A stretch of DNA of 49,967 nt from Rufibacter ruber (GCF_001647275.1 NZ_LRMM01000034.1:1-49967), one strand, 5' to 3'. Shown: positions 17,338-24,442, counted from the stretch's first letter. Notes: generated from the sequence alone by a model not told the origin. Translations and numbers: made by a program.

Positions 17338-17524
17338 CCCTTCCGGATTTGCAATCCGGAAGGGCAGGGGGCCATCGCTCTTCAGTCGGGGATTAGAAAT
17401 CCCGAACAGCAGTATTGAAAGTCCTCTGTCGAGGATTTATCAATCTCCAGGCCTGCGCTTTTGCTACTGGCTAGCAACGGGGATTACAACTCCCCGACAG
17501 AAGGGTTCGGGACTATAATTCCCG
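17338..17524. repeat. REP/BIME-like array of five short hairpins
   Basis: Hairpins at 17338-17364 (CCTTCCGGATTTGCAATCC core), 17386-17405 (TCGGGGATTAGAAATCCCGA), about 17430-17448 (decayed), 17478-17497 (CGGGGATTACAACTCCCCG) and 17508-17524 (CGGGACTATAATTCCCGG). Several are followed by AACAG or GACAG. They are related in design to the array at 13642-13756 and occupy the gap between the PspA gene and the YqiJ/flotillin genes. Confidence 0.8.
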
Positions 17525-17583
17525 GAGAGCAAACCGTAGAAGACAAATTCGCCTGCCCCCTCTGCTCGCCTCCGGCGGACGTT

Positions 17584-17624
17584 TCCGTTTTCGGCCTGTT
17601 TTTCAGAAAACAGCGAAAAACGCA
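17584..17624. repeat. Dispersed palindrome, family P (copy 10)
   Basis: CCGTTTTCGGCCTGTTTTTC faces GAAAACAGCGAAAAACG. It abuts the stop codon of the pspA-like gene, a terminator-like position. Confidence 0.85.
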
Positions 17625-18389
17625 TTAGCCTGCCTGCTCAGGCGAAGCGGGAGTTCCTGGAGCGGCAGCTGCGTCTGCGGCTCCCGCGTTGATGCCCAGC
17701 TTTGCCTTGAGCGCCTCTACTTCTTTGGCTGATTTTTGGGCCGTGCTGGTTTCAAGGGCCTTGTCAATCTCCTGGTCTAGGGTGCGGCTTTCGTTGGCTA
17801 TCTCGCCGTAAGATTCGGCCAGAGCTTCCTCAACGGCCACTTTTTCTTTCATGCGCTCCAGCAGGGCCACCGTGCCCGAGGAGTCAATCTGCGCCAGCTG
17901 CTTGTTGATGGTTTTGGTGGCGTTGCTCACCGTGACCCGTGATTTGAGCACCCGCAGCTCGTTCTCCCATTTGCTGATGGTGGACTTGAGCGTCTTGATG
18001 TTGCCTTCCATCTGCGCCACAGATTTCTCAAACTTGAGCTGGTCTTCCTGCGCACTGGCAGAAAGGGCCATGTTCTCCTCTTTCTTCACCAGCGCCTCGC
18101 CGGCCAGTCTATCGGCCTCCGTTGAAGCCAGTTCACCGCGGTGGGCGCGCTGCAGGAGCTGCACCGCCTTGTTCTCATAGTCCTGCGACTTGGCTTTGTA
18201 GTTCTCCACATCGTTGCGGGACCTGATGGCCATGGCTTTAACCTCGGCCAGCGCGCGCAGGCTCTTGTCCAGGTCTTCTTTCATGTCCCTGATGCCCTGC
18301 TCGGTCATCTTGATGGGGCTCTCCAGCTGGTCTACCGCCGAGTGGGCTTCGGCCTGGCCGATTTTAAAAATGCGTTTTAAGATATTCAT
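17625..18389 (-). CDS. pspA: PspA/IM30-family protein
   Basis: A 254-aa almost entirely helical protein. It starts MNILKRIFKIGQAEAHSAVDQLESP, the amphipathic N-terminal helix and conserved start of PspA/IM30 proteins, followed by coiled-coil hairpin regions to about residue 220 and a disordered Ala/Pro-rich tail. PspA assembles ESCRT-III-like membrane-bound polymers that stabilise or remodel stressed inner membrane. It follows the YjfI-like gene by 11 bp, the order also seen in the E. coli yjfI-yjfJ pair. No pspF, pspB or pspC gene is present here, so control must differ from the classical system; the divergent XRE gene is the nearest candidate. Confidence 0.92.
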   Translation of the reverse strand: MNILKRIFKIGQAEAHSAVDQLESPIKMTEQGIRDMKEDLDKSLRALAEVKAMAIRSRNDVENYKAKSQDYENKAVQLLQRAHRGELASTEADRLAGEALVKKEENMALSASAQEDQLKFEKSVAQMEGNIKTLKSTISKWENELRVLKSRVTVSNATKTINKQLAQIDSSGTVALLERMKEKVAVEEALAESYGEIANESRTLDQEIDKALETSTAQKSAKEVEALKAKLGINAGAADAAAAPGTPASPEQAG

Positions 18390-18401
18390 AGTTCTGAAGC
18401 T

Positions 18402-18800
18402 TTAGTTTTTTGAGAAGGTGATGAGTTGGTCTGAGTATTCGCTCAGCAAAAGCGCGAGGGAGTTGAGGCTCGCCTCAAGCTCATGGAGGTCCAGTTTGGC
18501 CATCTGCAGCGTATCTCTAAAGATGAGCCGGCGGCCAGATTCATCCAGCACAAAGGCGCCGTGAATGATATCGCGGTTTTTCTGGAGCAGGCTCTGGCAG
18601 ATCTCCACCGTGACCTTGGGCAGTTCCAGCAGGTACTGCTCCATGATCAGGAGCGGGTCTGTGCAGCCAATCACCAGATTCTTAATGCCCAGGCTTTCCT
18701 TCTCCACCACCAACACGCGGTCGCGCGGGTCTTCTAAGGTGATGGTGAAATCCAGTTCCAGCAAAAACTCTTTCACTTTGTGGAAGTAGTGGTTTCCCAT
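18402..18800 (-). CDS. Small YjfI/CesT-chaperone-like protein
   Basis: A 132-aa protein directly upstream of pspA (11-bp gap). It has beta strands around ITLEDPRDRVLVVEK and KNLVIGCTDPLLIMEQ, then LLQKNRDIIHGAFVLDESGRRLIFRD, and a C-terminal helix with LHELEASLNSLALLLSEY. The length, layout and place beside pspA fit E. coli YjfI (DUF2170) or a YbjN/type III secretion chaperone-like fold. The homology call is by pattern only. A likely role is binding or holding PspA. Confidence 0.65.
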   Translation of the reverse strand: MGNHYFHKVKEFLLELDFTITLEDPRDRVLVVEKESLGIKNLVIGCTDPLLIMEQYLLELPKVTVEICQSLLQKNRDIIHGAFVLDESGRRLIFRDTLQMAKLDLHELEASLNSLALLLSEYSDQLITFSKN

Positions 18801-18834
18801 AGTTTATTGAATAAGCAGCTACAAGCTATGAATT

Positions 18835-19065
18835 TCAGATCTCTGTTTTATGGGCGGCCTCTTTCTTTTGGGCATAGATTTTTTTCAACAGCGAATACAC
18901 CAGCACATACACCAGGGCCCATGCCCCCACATCTGCCAGAAATTTGTACGTGAACACACCTTCTTCAAAAGGGCTGTACTCAAACCCGGCCAGGTATTGG
19001 AGCAGCTTCACCACCACATAGGTGACAGCGAGTGCTATAAAACGGTGTGCGGTGTTACTTTTCAT
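18835..19065 (-). CDS. Two-helix membrane protein of the PspA operon, unknown
   Basis: A 76-aa protein starting MKSNTAHRFIALAVTYVVV, with two membrane helices (about 9-27 and 42-62) joined by an acidic/aromatic loop (YSPFEEGVFTYK), and a basic then acidic C-terminus. The ATG at 19065 fits better than a longer frame from 19092. It lies 34 bp upstream of the YjfI-like gene and is probably in the same transcript. It could serve as a membrane anchor or sensor, a role played by other small proteins (PspB/PspC) in classical systems; that is inference. Confidence 0.65.
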   Translation of the reverse strand: MKSNTAHRFIALAVTYVVVKLLQYLAGFEYSPFEEGVFTYKFLADVGAWALVYVLVYSLLKKIYAQKKEAAHKTEI

Positions 19066-19128
19066 GTTTTTTTTATATAAGCGGCCTGGCAAGCCAAGTG
19101 TGTCTTGTTGTTTCTGAACAGCGTGTAC

Positions 19129-19494
19129 TTAATGTGTGTCTTCTAAAGGTTGCTGCTGCTCCAGCTTCTTAAGATAACGGCTTTGCGCCCAAAGATCAAA
19201 CCCTAAGGCGATCAACAGCAGATGGTTCGCAAATGGCCAATGCATTAAATGCAGCACGGCTACACCCAGTATTAAAAGGGCGGCCATACGCTGAACCCCC
19301 ATTTTGTTGCTCGCCACTACCGTCTGCGGCAGCTGCTTTTCCAGTTGTCTGGCGTGCCACAGCATCAGCAGCCTGCCTGTTACATAAGCTCCTCCCAGCA
19401 GAACAGATGAAGAGGCCACATGCAAAAGGTTCAACACAACGGCCACTATCAGGGCAAAGGCTGCCAAAGCGTAGTAAAGGTTCTTATTTTTCAT
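19129..19494 (-). CDS. Multi-pass membrane protein heading the PspA operon, unknown
   Basis: A 121-aa protein with three to four hydrophobic segments (about 6-24, 27-44, 68-84, 87-103) and a charged C-terminal tail (RYLKKLEQQQPLED). No family recognised. It is the first minus-strand gene after the divergent promoter region shared with the XRE regulator, 63 bp from the next gene, and so probably opens the operon leading to pspA. A TTG-N20-TATACTTG promoter candidate lies about 220 bp upstream. Confidence 0.65.
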   Translation of the reverse strand: MKNKNLYYALAAFALIVAVVLNLLHVASSSVLLGGAYVTGRLLMLWHARQLEKQLPQTVVASNKMGVQRMAALLILGVAVLHLMHWPFANHLLLIALGFDLWAQSRYLKKLEQQQPLEDTH

Positions 19495-19720
19495 GGTGCT
19501 ATGGAGTTGTTTCTAAAACTTTTCCTGTCCGTCCCTTCGGCCGGGGCAAGGGTATTCTTTTTAAAAGCATTTACAAATAACCGCTGCTCATAATCCTGAC
19601 CACTGCTCCTGCTTCTTTTATTTCTGTCAAGTGCGCCGAGATAAGAAGAATTTGGCTCCTGCTGCTCATGCTTGTAGCACAACTTTAAGAATCTCTCCTT
19701 ATCTTGCCCTGAATTCGTCA

Positions 19721-19751
19721 CAAGTATACTACAAAAAATAGATACGCTCAA
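19721..19751 (-). promoter_or_regulatory. Candidate promoter of the PspA operon
   Basis: On the minus strand TTG (19749-19751), 20 bp, then TATACTTG (19721-19728), one base from the Bacteroidota consensus TAnnTTTG. Transcription would start near 19714, giving a leader of about 220 nt. The region is shared with the divergent XRE gene, so a regulator bound here could control both. Confidence 0.5.
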
Positions 19752-19786
19752 AATTGTAGCAGGTTTATTTTTAAAAATATTTTTAC

Positions 19787-20563
19787 ATGTCGTGCATCGG
19801 GAAAAACATCAAGAAGATCAGGACGGTTAAGAATTTGAGCCAAGCCGCCTTTGCGCAACTCTTTGATCTGGCGCGTCCTAGCGTGGGGGCGTATGAAGAA
19901 GGAAGGTCTGAACCTAAGATTGATACCTTGATTCAGATTGCCAGGCATTTTGGGGTAAGCCTTGACCTGCTTATCACCAAAGAACTCACCGTCAATGACT
20001 TGTATGGGTTCGACATCTTCAAGCGGGACCTTCACCAGAACCAGCTGCTCATAAAAGTAGCAGACGCAGAAGAAGCCCCCGTTCTGCGGGCGGCGCTGGT
20101 GATGGCCAGTGAGCAGGACAATTACTTTGTACGGCGGCAGGAACGGGAGTTTTTAGACAATCTGCCCACTTTGCTGCTACCAGGGCAGCAGCAGGTGCTG
20201 CACCGCGCGTTTGAGCACACCGGCTCTGAGATGCAGTACCAGCAGCACGGCCTCAGGCACGGGGATCTCCTGTATTGCACCGCCCTGCCCGTTGACGCCC
20301 TTCAGCTCAAACCCAATGAGGTGTACGTGGTGGTAACCGCCAACAAACTCATCACCCGCCGCTTTCAGGGCCTCACTGATGAAGGCGCCCTCCTGCTCAA
20401 GGCCGACAACCCCGACTATGACCACCTCCTTCAGCCGCTGGAGGAAGTGACGGAATTCTGGCACGTAGACGGGTTCTACAGCACGTATCTCAAATCACCC
20501 TCTTCCCTGGAGGAGCGGCTTACCAAGTTAGAGAGCCTGGTGAAAAAACTGATGGGGGAGTAA
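19787..20563 (+). CDS. XRE-family regulator with degenerate S24-like C-terminal domain
   Basis: A 258-aa protein. Residues 5-65 form a Cro/CI-type helix-turn-helix (IGKNIKKIRTVKNLSQAAFA...YEEGRSEPKIDTLIQIARHF). Residues about 120-235 resemble the LexA/CI S24 domain (GLRHGDLLYCTALPV, EVYVVVTANKLITRRF, LKADNPDYD, FWHVDGFYS). The usual GDSM serine is replaced (GSEMQY) and the lysine region reads TRRF, so self-cleavage is unlikely and the fold may instead sense or dimerise. It is divergent from the PspA operon with under 300 bp between, the usual position for a local regulator. A near-consensus -7 (TATTTTTA, 19778) right before the ATG suggests a leaderless or very short-leader mRNA. Confidence 0.85.
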   Translation: MSCIGKNIKKIRTVKNLSQAAFAQLFDLARPSVGAYEEGRSEPKIDTLIQIARHFGVSLDLLITKELTVNDLYGFDIFKRDLHQNQLLIKVADAEEAPVLRAALVMASEQDNYFVRRQEREFLDNLPTLLLPGQQQVLHRAFEHTGSEMQYQQHGLRHGDLLYCTALPVDALQLKPNEVYVVVTANKLITRRFQGLTDEGALLLKADNPDYDHLLQPLEEVTEFWHVDGFYSTYLKSPSSLEERLTKLESLVKKLMGE

Positions 20564-20892
20564 GAAATCAGAAAGCAATTGACCACCCCCTTTGAACTCT
20601 GCCCTTCCCCAACAGGGAAGTACCTGCGAAGGTGGCAGGCGAAGGTTCCGTCTTAGGAAGGTGGGGCCTTCAGGAATACAGATGCACCAACTTCTACAGG
20701 GTAGCTTAGGGTAAGAAGTTTTCTGTTTTCGGCCTGTTTTCTGGAAAACAGGCGAAAAACAGAAAAAGCACCCCTTTATAGGAGTAGAGCATGCTTCTGA
20801 GCCCATGAATAAATGAAGAAGGTGCGCCCTGGTACTTCGGCGCAGTTTCTGCGCTTATAGAAAAACGTAAACAACCATTTCCTCTGCCCAAT
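20564..20892. other. Intergenic region with one palindrome, no gene seen
   Basis: Between the XRE gene and the PLD-like gene. It holds family P copy 11 (20718-20766). Nothing else is convincing; no clean TAnnTTTG upstream of 20893. Confidence 0.5.
20718..20766. repeat. Dispersed palindrome, family P (copy 11)
   Basis: TTTTCTGTTTTCGGCCTGTT faces AACAGGCGAAAAACAGAAAA. One of the best-conserved copies, with the inner and outer CTGTTTT modules both intact. Confidence 0.9.
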
Positions 20893-21372
20893 ATGAGCTT
20901 CTTTTCCTCTTTTTCCGGTTCCTCCGCAATCAGGAGCGGCGTGTATTTCAGCCCCGGCGATGATTGCCTGAACGCTATTCTGCAGTTCATACGCTCCGCC
21001 AAACAGTCATTGCATATCTGTGTCTTCACCATCTCAGATGACCGCATTACCCGGGCCATTGTAGACGCCTACCAAAATGGTGTGGAAATTCTGCTGCTCA
21101 CAGACAATGAGAAGCTGTTTGACAAAGGCTCAGACATTAGGGAACTGGCAAACCAAGGCTTAGAGATCAGGGTAGACAACACCTCTAACCACATGCACCA
21201 TAAGTTTGCCATTGCTGATCACAGCCACGTGCTTACCGGCTCCTACAACTGGACAAGGAGCGCCGCCCTGTATAACCATGAGAATGTGCTGGTCACCGCA
21301 GACAGACATGTGGCCGCGGCATATAGTGAACAGTTTGAGCAGCTGTGGGCCGAGATGGTGCCGTTTGGGTAA
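20893..21372 (+). CDS. Single-HKD phospholipase-D-superfamily protein (Nuc/PLD6-like)
   Basis: A 159-aa protein with one HKD motif: His 102, Lys 104, Asp 109 (HHKFAIAD), followed by GSYNWTRSA (116-124). One HKD per chain is typical of the bacterial nuclease Nuc and of mitochondrial PLD6-type cardiolipin hydrolases, which work as dimers. The start lacks a clear signal peptide (MSFFSSFSGSSAIRSG), so it is probably cytoplasmic. The substrate could be nucleic acid or phospholipid. It lies downstream of the XRE regulator in the same orientation, 329 bp away with a palindrome between, so co-transcription is doubtful. Confidence 0.85.
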   Translation: MSFFSSFSGSSAIRSGVYFSPGDDCLNAILQFIRSAKQSLHICVFTISDDRITRAIVDAYQNGVEILLLTDNEKLFDKGSDIRELANQGLEIRVDNTSNHMHHKFAIADHSHVLTGSYNWTRSAALYNHENVLVTADRHVAAAYSEQFEQLWAEMVPFG

Positions 21373-21402
21373 CCAACTCCTGTTGCGGTCTTTTCTGCTC
21401 GT

Positions 21403-21435
21403 CTGCCCCGTGCCTCCCCAGTGGGCACGGGGCAG
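21403..21435. repeat. GC-rich hairpin
   Basis: A 12-bp perfect stem CTGCCCCGTGCC/GGCACGGGGCAG, 31 bp after the PLD-like stop codon. No T-run follows, so terminator function is uncertain. Confidence 0.6.
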
Positions 21436-21479
21436 GCAAACCGCTCCTATCCACTGGTTGCTCAGGTTACGTACATAGC

Positions 21480-21529
21480 GCTTTCTGTTTTGAGCCTGTT
21501 TTTCAGAAAACAGGCCCAAAACAGAAAGG
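21480..21529. repeat. Dispersed palindrome, family P (copy 12)
   Basis: GCTTTCTGTTTTGAGCCTGT faces ACAGGCCCAAAACAGAAAG. It sits between the convergent PLD-like (+) and 109-aa (-) genes, a bidirectional-terminator position. Confidence 0.9.
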
Positions 21530-21688
21530 TAGTAGGCTTTCACAGAGATGCCCCACCTTTTCCTGCCCAGGTTTTCCTACGCAGTGGCAGTAGGCCTTCC
21601 CAAATAATTGGCCAGGGTCAGGAAGTTATAGGAAACCGGCCCCGCTGCCTTACGCTCGTTTTTTGTTTTCCGGCTGGCTTGGCGTGGG

Positions 21689-22018
21689 CTACAGCTGCTG
21701 CAGTTTCATCCTGACCAGATACTCCCCAAACAACAGATTTCCGTAGGTGCTGCAATTGTCCAGAATTAACCCCTTCTGCCCGTCTTGGGTGCTTACGGCG
21801 TACAGAACCGTGACAGTATTGGTGCCGCCGCGTTGGCTGAAGCGGTGGCAGGCATGCATGACCAGCTCTTCAGGCAGGTAACTGTGCCCGGTTTCAGGGC
21901 AGTACCAGCCCTGGCCCCCGCATTGAAACGTGTGGCGGTACCGTTGCGCCCGCAAATAATCCAGGGCCTCCTCCAGGTCCTGGAAACCGCCCAGTTTTCT
22001 ATCCATCACCTTCTCCAT
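21689..22018 (-). CDS. Small protein of the family often called 'phosphoribosylpyrophosphate synthetase' in Bacteroidota
   Basis: About 109 aa from the ATG at 22018. The pattern FQDLEEALDYLRAQRYRHTF, then VMHACHRFS, then TVTVLYAVSTQDGQKGLILDNC resembles a small Bacteroidota family (about 100 aa) usually mis-named after PRPP synthetase; no PRPP-synthetase motif is present. A TTG at 22081 would add 21 residues and overlap the upstream STAS-like gene, so the ATG 28 bp after that gene is more likely. Probably co-transcribed with the STAS-like gene. Function unknown. Confidence 0.7.
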   Translation of the reverse strand: MEKVMDRKLGGFQDLEEALDYLRAQRYRHTFQCGGQGWYCPETGHSYLPEELVMHACHRFSQRGGTNTVTVLYAVSTQDGQKGLILDNCSTYGNLLFGEYLVRMKLQQL

Positions 22019-22046
22019 ACCAGGTACATCTACCGTTAACGCCTCC

Positions 22047-22391
22047 TCAACAAGCCTGCACCATATGGTACGCCTCTTCAAAATCTGGCAGTACCGAAAA
22101 AAAAGAAGTCAGGTGCATGGCCTGCAGCAGCTTTTGGTGAAGAGGGCTCATGTTCAGCAAGGTGATCTTGACCTGGGGGCTTTTCAGGAGCAGCAACTGG
22201 TTTATAAAATGGCAGAAGCCATGGGTTTTGACACACTGTATGCTGGCGCAGTCAATCCAGAGGTGGCACTCCAGCGGGGCGGTGCGGGGTGGCTGCAGAC
22301 GGCGGCTCAGGCGCACATCGGCCGCGTTTACATCTCCCTGCAACAGTACAATTAACTTATCTCCAATTTTTTCTGTGATGATCTTCTGCAT
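22047..22391 (-). CDS. STAS-like (anti-sigma-factor-antagonist-fold) protein
   Basis: About 114 aa starting MQKIITEKIGDKLIVLLQGD. Alternating strands and helices with LWIDCASIQCVKTHGFCHF, VKITLLNMSP and LHQKLLQAMHLTSFFSV follow the STAS layout of strand, conserved Asp loop, helix, strand, then the late 'L...F' helix. No serine sits clearly at the classical phosphorylation site, so regulation by a SpoIIAB-like kinase is doubtful. No anti-sigma kinase or phosphatase gene is nearby. It is followed at 28 bp by the small 109-aa gene. Confidence 0.6.
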   Translation of the reverse strand: MQKIITEKIGDKLIVLLQGDVNAADVRLSRRLQPPRTAPLECHLWIDCASIQCVKTHGFCHFINQLLLLKSPQVKITLLNMSPLHQKLLQAMHLTSFFSVLPDFEEAYHMVQAC

Positions 22392-22718
22392 ATATCTTTT
22401 CTCTGACAACTAATAAGGACTTTGAAATAGAATCTATTTAGTCTTACACTTGCCGGTACGCCACCCCAGCAGAGCTTTTGGCTTTTGTGGTTTCCAGTTT
22501 TTCAAATATTTAGGGTGCAGGATCATCTCTTTTTCTTTCAGTGGGGGAACAAAGGCTACCATAGGGTTATAAAAGCATTTACCTTCATACGCTTTTGCCT
22601 ATATAGAAAGTGCCGGAACAAACACGGCAAATGTCATAGGGGAAACACTGATTTTAAGCAGCTGCCCGGGTTTTTCAGGTGTTCAACCGGCCCTCACATC
22701 CATATAAAGGCAGACTAT
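22392..22718. other. Intergenic region, nothing convincing
   Basis: Between the divergent STAS-like gene and iaaA. Open frames here have odd composition (Phe/His-rich) and no homologue-like pattern. No palindrome copy is present. Confidence 0.5.
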
Positions 22719-22859
22719 ATGTCCTTGTTTTGGAATTTTTGGGAAGGCAAAAAAAAGAAAGCATCCGTAAAAACCCCCTCCCTTTCCCGTAGAAACCCGG
22801 TCAACAGCAGGCGCTCCCAGCCGTACACAGGAGCGCTCTCCTGCTGGCAGGGCAGCTAA
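22719..22859 (+). CDS. Possible 46-aa basic protein
   Basis: An open frame from ATG, MSLFWNFWEGKKKKASVKTP..., very basic with an aromatic start, ending 20 bp before the iaaA start. No homologue recognised and no ribosome site visible. It may be noncoding leader sequence. Confidence 0.2.
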   Translation: MSLFWNFWEGKKKKASVKTPSLSRRNPVNSRRSQPYTGALSCWQGS

Positions 22860-22879
22860 ACCGACCTAACCTTACAACT

Positions 22880-23812
22880 ATGGAAAATAAATGGGTGATT
22901 GCCATTCACGGCGGCGCCGAAAACCAAAGCCCAGACGATCTCAGTGAATCCAGGCAGGCGGCCTATGAGCAGGGGCTGGAGAACGCGCTGATGGCGGGCT
23001 GGCACATTCTGAACGAAGGCGGAAGCGCGGTAGACGCGGTAGAGGCCGCCGTTAAAAGCATGGAAAACAACCCGCTCTTCAACGCGGGCAAAGGGGGCAG
23101 CCTCTCCAAAGACGAAAGCAACGAGTTTGACGCCTGCATCATGGACGGCAAGACCATGCAGGCCGGGGCAGTGGCCGGGGTAAAGCGCGTGAAGAACCCC
23201 ATCAGCCTGGCAAAGACCATCATGCAACAGTCAAAGCACGTGCTGCTCTGCGGCAGCGGTGCTGAGGATTTTGCGCATGAGCAGGAACTGGAGTTCAAAG
23301 CAGATGCTTACTTTAAAACCCCAGAAAAAGAAAAAGCACTGAAAGAGGCCAAAAAGGAAGAAGCGACCTACGGCAAAGACACCGTGGGCGCCGTGGCGCT
23401 AGACCAACAGGGCAATTTAGCCGCCGCCACCTCTACCGGCGGGCTGGTGAACCAGTACCAGGGGCGCGTGGGCGACACTCCTATCATTGGGGCTGGCACG
23501 TACGCCAACAATGACGTCTGCGCCGTATCCTGCACCGGTGACGGCGAAGGCATTATGCGCGCCAATACCGCCCATGAGGTCTATGCCCTCATGAAGTACA
23601 GAGGGCTGTCTCTCAAAGAGGCCAGCCAGGAGGCCCTGCATCTCTACAAAGACCGCATTGAGGGAGACCGCAACTTCATTGCCCTGGACAGCCAAGGCAA
23701 CGTGGAGTTCACCTTTGAAACCAGCCTCATGTTCAGGGCCTGCAAACGGGCCACTGAACCCGTTTATGTGGCTATCTGGCCAGATGAGCAGGTTATTTGG
23801 GAGAAGGAATAA
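22880..23812 (+). CDS. iaaA: Isoaspartyl peptidase / type 2 L-asparaginase (Ntn hydrolase)
   Basis: A 310-aa plant-type asparaginase that cleaves itself to expose a Thr nucleophile and then hydrolyses beta-aspartyl dipeptides and L-asparagine. The cleavage site is GKDTVGAVA, with Thr 168 as the new N-terminus of the beta chain. Substrate loops GRVGDTPIIGAG (195-206) and SCTGDGE are present, as is the N-terminal IAIHGGA. There is no signal peptide, so it is cytoplasmic and likely recycles damaged or degraded protein. Length is typical. It appears monocistronic. Confidence 0.95.
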   Translation: MENKWVIAIHGGAENQSPDDLSESRQAAYEQGLENALMAGWHILNEGGSAVDAVEAAVKSMENNPLFNAGKGGSLSKDESNEFDACIMDGKTMQAGAVAGVKRVKNPISLAKTIMQQSKHVLLCGSGAEDFAHEQELEFKADAYFKTPEKEKALKEAKKEEATYGKDTVGAVALDQQGNLAAATSTGGLVNQYQGRVGDTPIIGAGTYANNDVCAVSCTGDGEGIMRANTAHEVYALMKYRGLSLKEASQEALHLYKDRIEGDRNFIALDSQGNVEFTFETSLMFRACKRATEPVYVAIWPDEQVIWEKE

Positions 23813-23940
23813 TTGTTCTGCTGAACCGCCCACCAGCAGGAGATAGCAAAACCCATGTGCCTCTAGGGCAGAAAGCTGTCTGGAGTGCTCTATTTCTCCC
23901 AGTAGCCGGCACGTCTTGATGTGCTTTACCGGTAAGGCAG

Positions 23941-23985
23941 CCTCTGTTTCTGGGCTGTTTTTCTAAAAACAGCCCAGAAACAGAG
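23941..23985. repeat. Dispersed palindrome, family P (copy 13)
   Basis: Perfect arms CCTCTGTTTCTGGGCTGTTT/AAACAGCCCAGAAACAGAGG, about 130 bp past iaaA. Confidence 0.9.
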
Positions 23986-24014
23986 GCCCAGGCAGACGCT
24001 GGTGCCAGAGAAAT

Positions 24015-24120
24015 TACCCAATAAAATCTAGAAGCAGGTTTACTGGGTAGAGGGGTCTTCTATGCTGCATCCTCAAGGCTAAACCTGCTTCAACGGCCAG
24101 GGAAGGGGCAGCTTTTTTTT
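24015..24120 (+). ncRNA. Candidate structured RNA leader (pseudoknot-like) ending in a T-run
   Basis: Two overlapping stems: TACCCA (24015-24020) can pair with TGGGTA (24044-24049), while GAAGCAGGTTTA (24031-24042), inside that loop, is perfectly complementary to TAAACCTGCTTC (24080-24091). This is a pseudoknot or mutually exclusive arrangement. Eight T's follow at 24113-24120, 38 bp before the small membrane-protein gene. No known RNA family recognised. Confidence 0.35.
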
Positions 24121-24158
24121 ACCGCCCTCCGCACCAAACCACAACCTCTTCCCCGTTA

Positions 24159-24377
24159 ATGCCGAAGGAAAGGAAGGCGCAGAACGTTTACCAGATGATG
24201 AAGAAGTGGAACAACTATTACCGTATTGGCGTGACAGGGCTGGTACTTAACCTGTTACTGGTGCTGGTGCTGCCCTTTGTGGTAGACCCATATTTTGCGG
24301 CTATCTTTAACTCCTTCTTCCCAGTTTGGGTTATTCTACTGGTGGTAGGTTGGCGCAAAGAGCACCCGCGCAGGTAG
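24159..24377 (+). CDS. Small two-helix membrane protein, unknown
   Basis: A 72-aa protein: a charged N-terminus (MPKERKAQNVYQMMKKW), two membrane helices (about 22-40 and 45-64) and a basic end (WRKEHPRR). No family recognised. The region upstream holds a pair of overlapping stems and a T-run (24015-24120). It converges with the winged-helix gene, with palindrome copy 14 between them. Confidence 0.6.
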   Translation: MPKERKAQNVYQMMKKWNNYYRIGVTGLVLNLLLVLVLPFVVDPYFAAIFNSFFPVWVILLVVGWRKEHPRR

Positions 24378-24390
24378 AGCCTAAATAAAA

Positions 24391-24442
24391 GAGACGTCCT
24401 TTTTGAGCAGTTTCTGAGAAACCAGGTCAAAAACGGACGTCT
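24391..24442. repeat. Dispersed palindrome, family P (copy 14, divergent arms)
   Basis: Outer arms GAGACGTCC/GGACGTCTC enclose TTTTTGAGCAGTTTCTGAGA and its partner. It lies between convergent genes. The outer part differs from the usual CTGTTTT. Confidence 0.75.

Noticed and set aside
13642-17524. CRISPR interpretation of the hairpin arrays
   Set aside because: Units are palindromic, differ in sequence and alternate orientation; this fits REP/BIME repeats and not spacers between identical repeats.
19491-19751. An 86-codon minus-strand frame that overlaps the 121-aa gene by ATGA
   Set aside because: Composition is random-looking (many Ser/Arg/Asn/Lys, no hydrophobic or domain pattern), it starts at the proposed promoter, and it fills the divergent regulatory gap; more likely a leader.
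22485-22859. A 124-codon plus-strand frame
   Set aside because: Very rich in Phe, His, Arg and Lys with no recognisable fold; only its last 46 codons from an internal ATG are listed, at low confidence.
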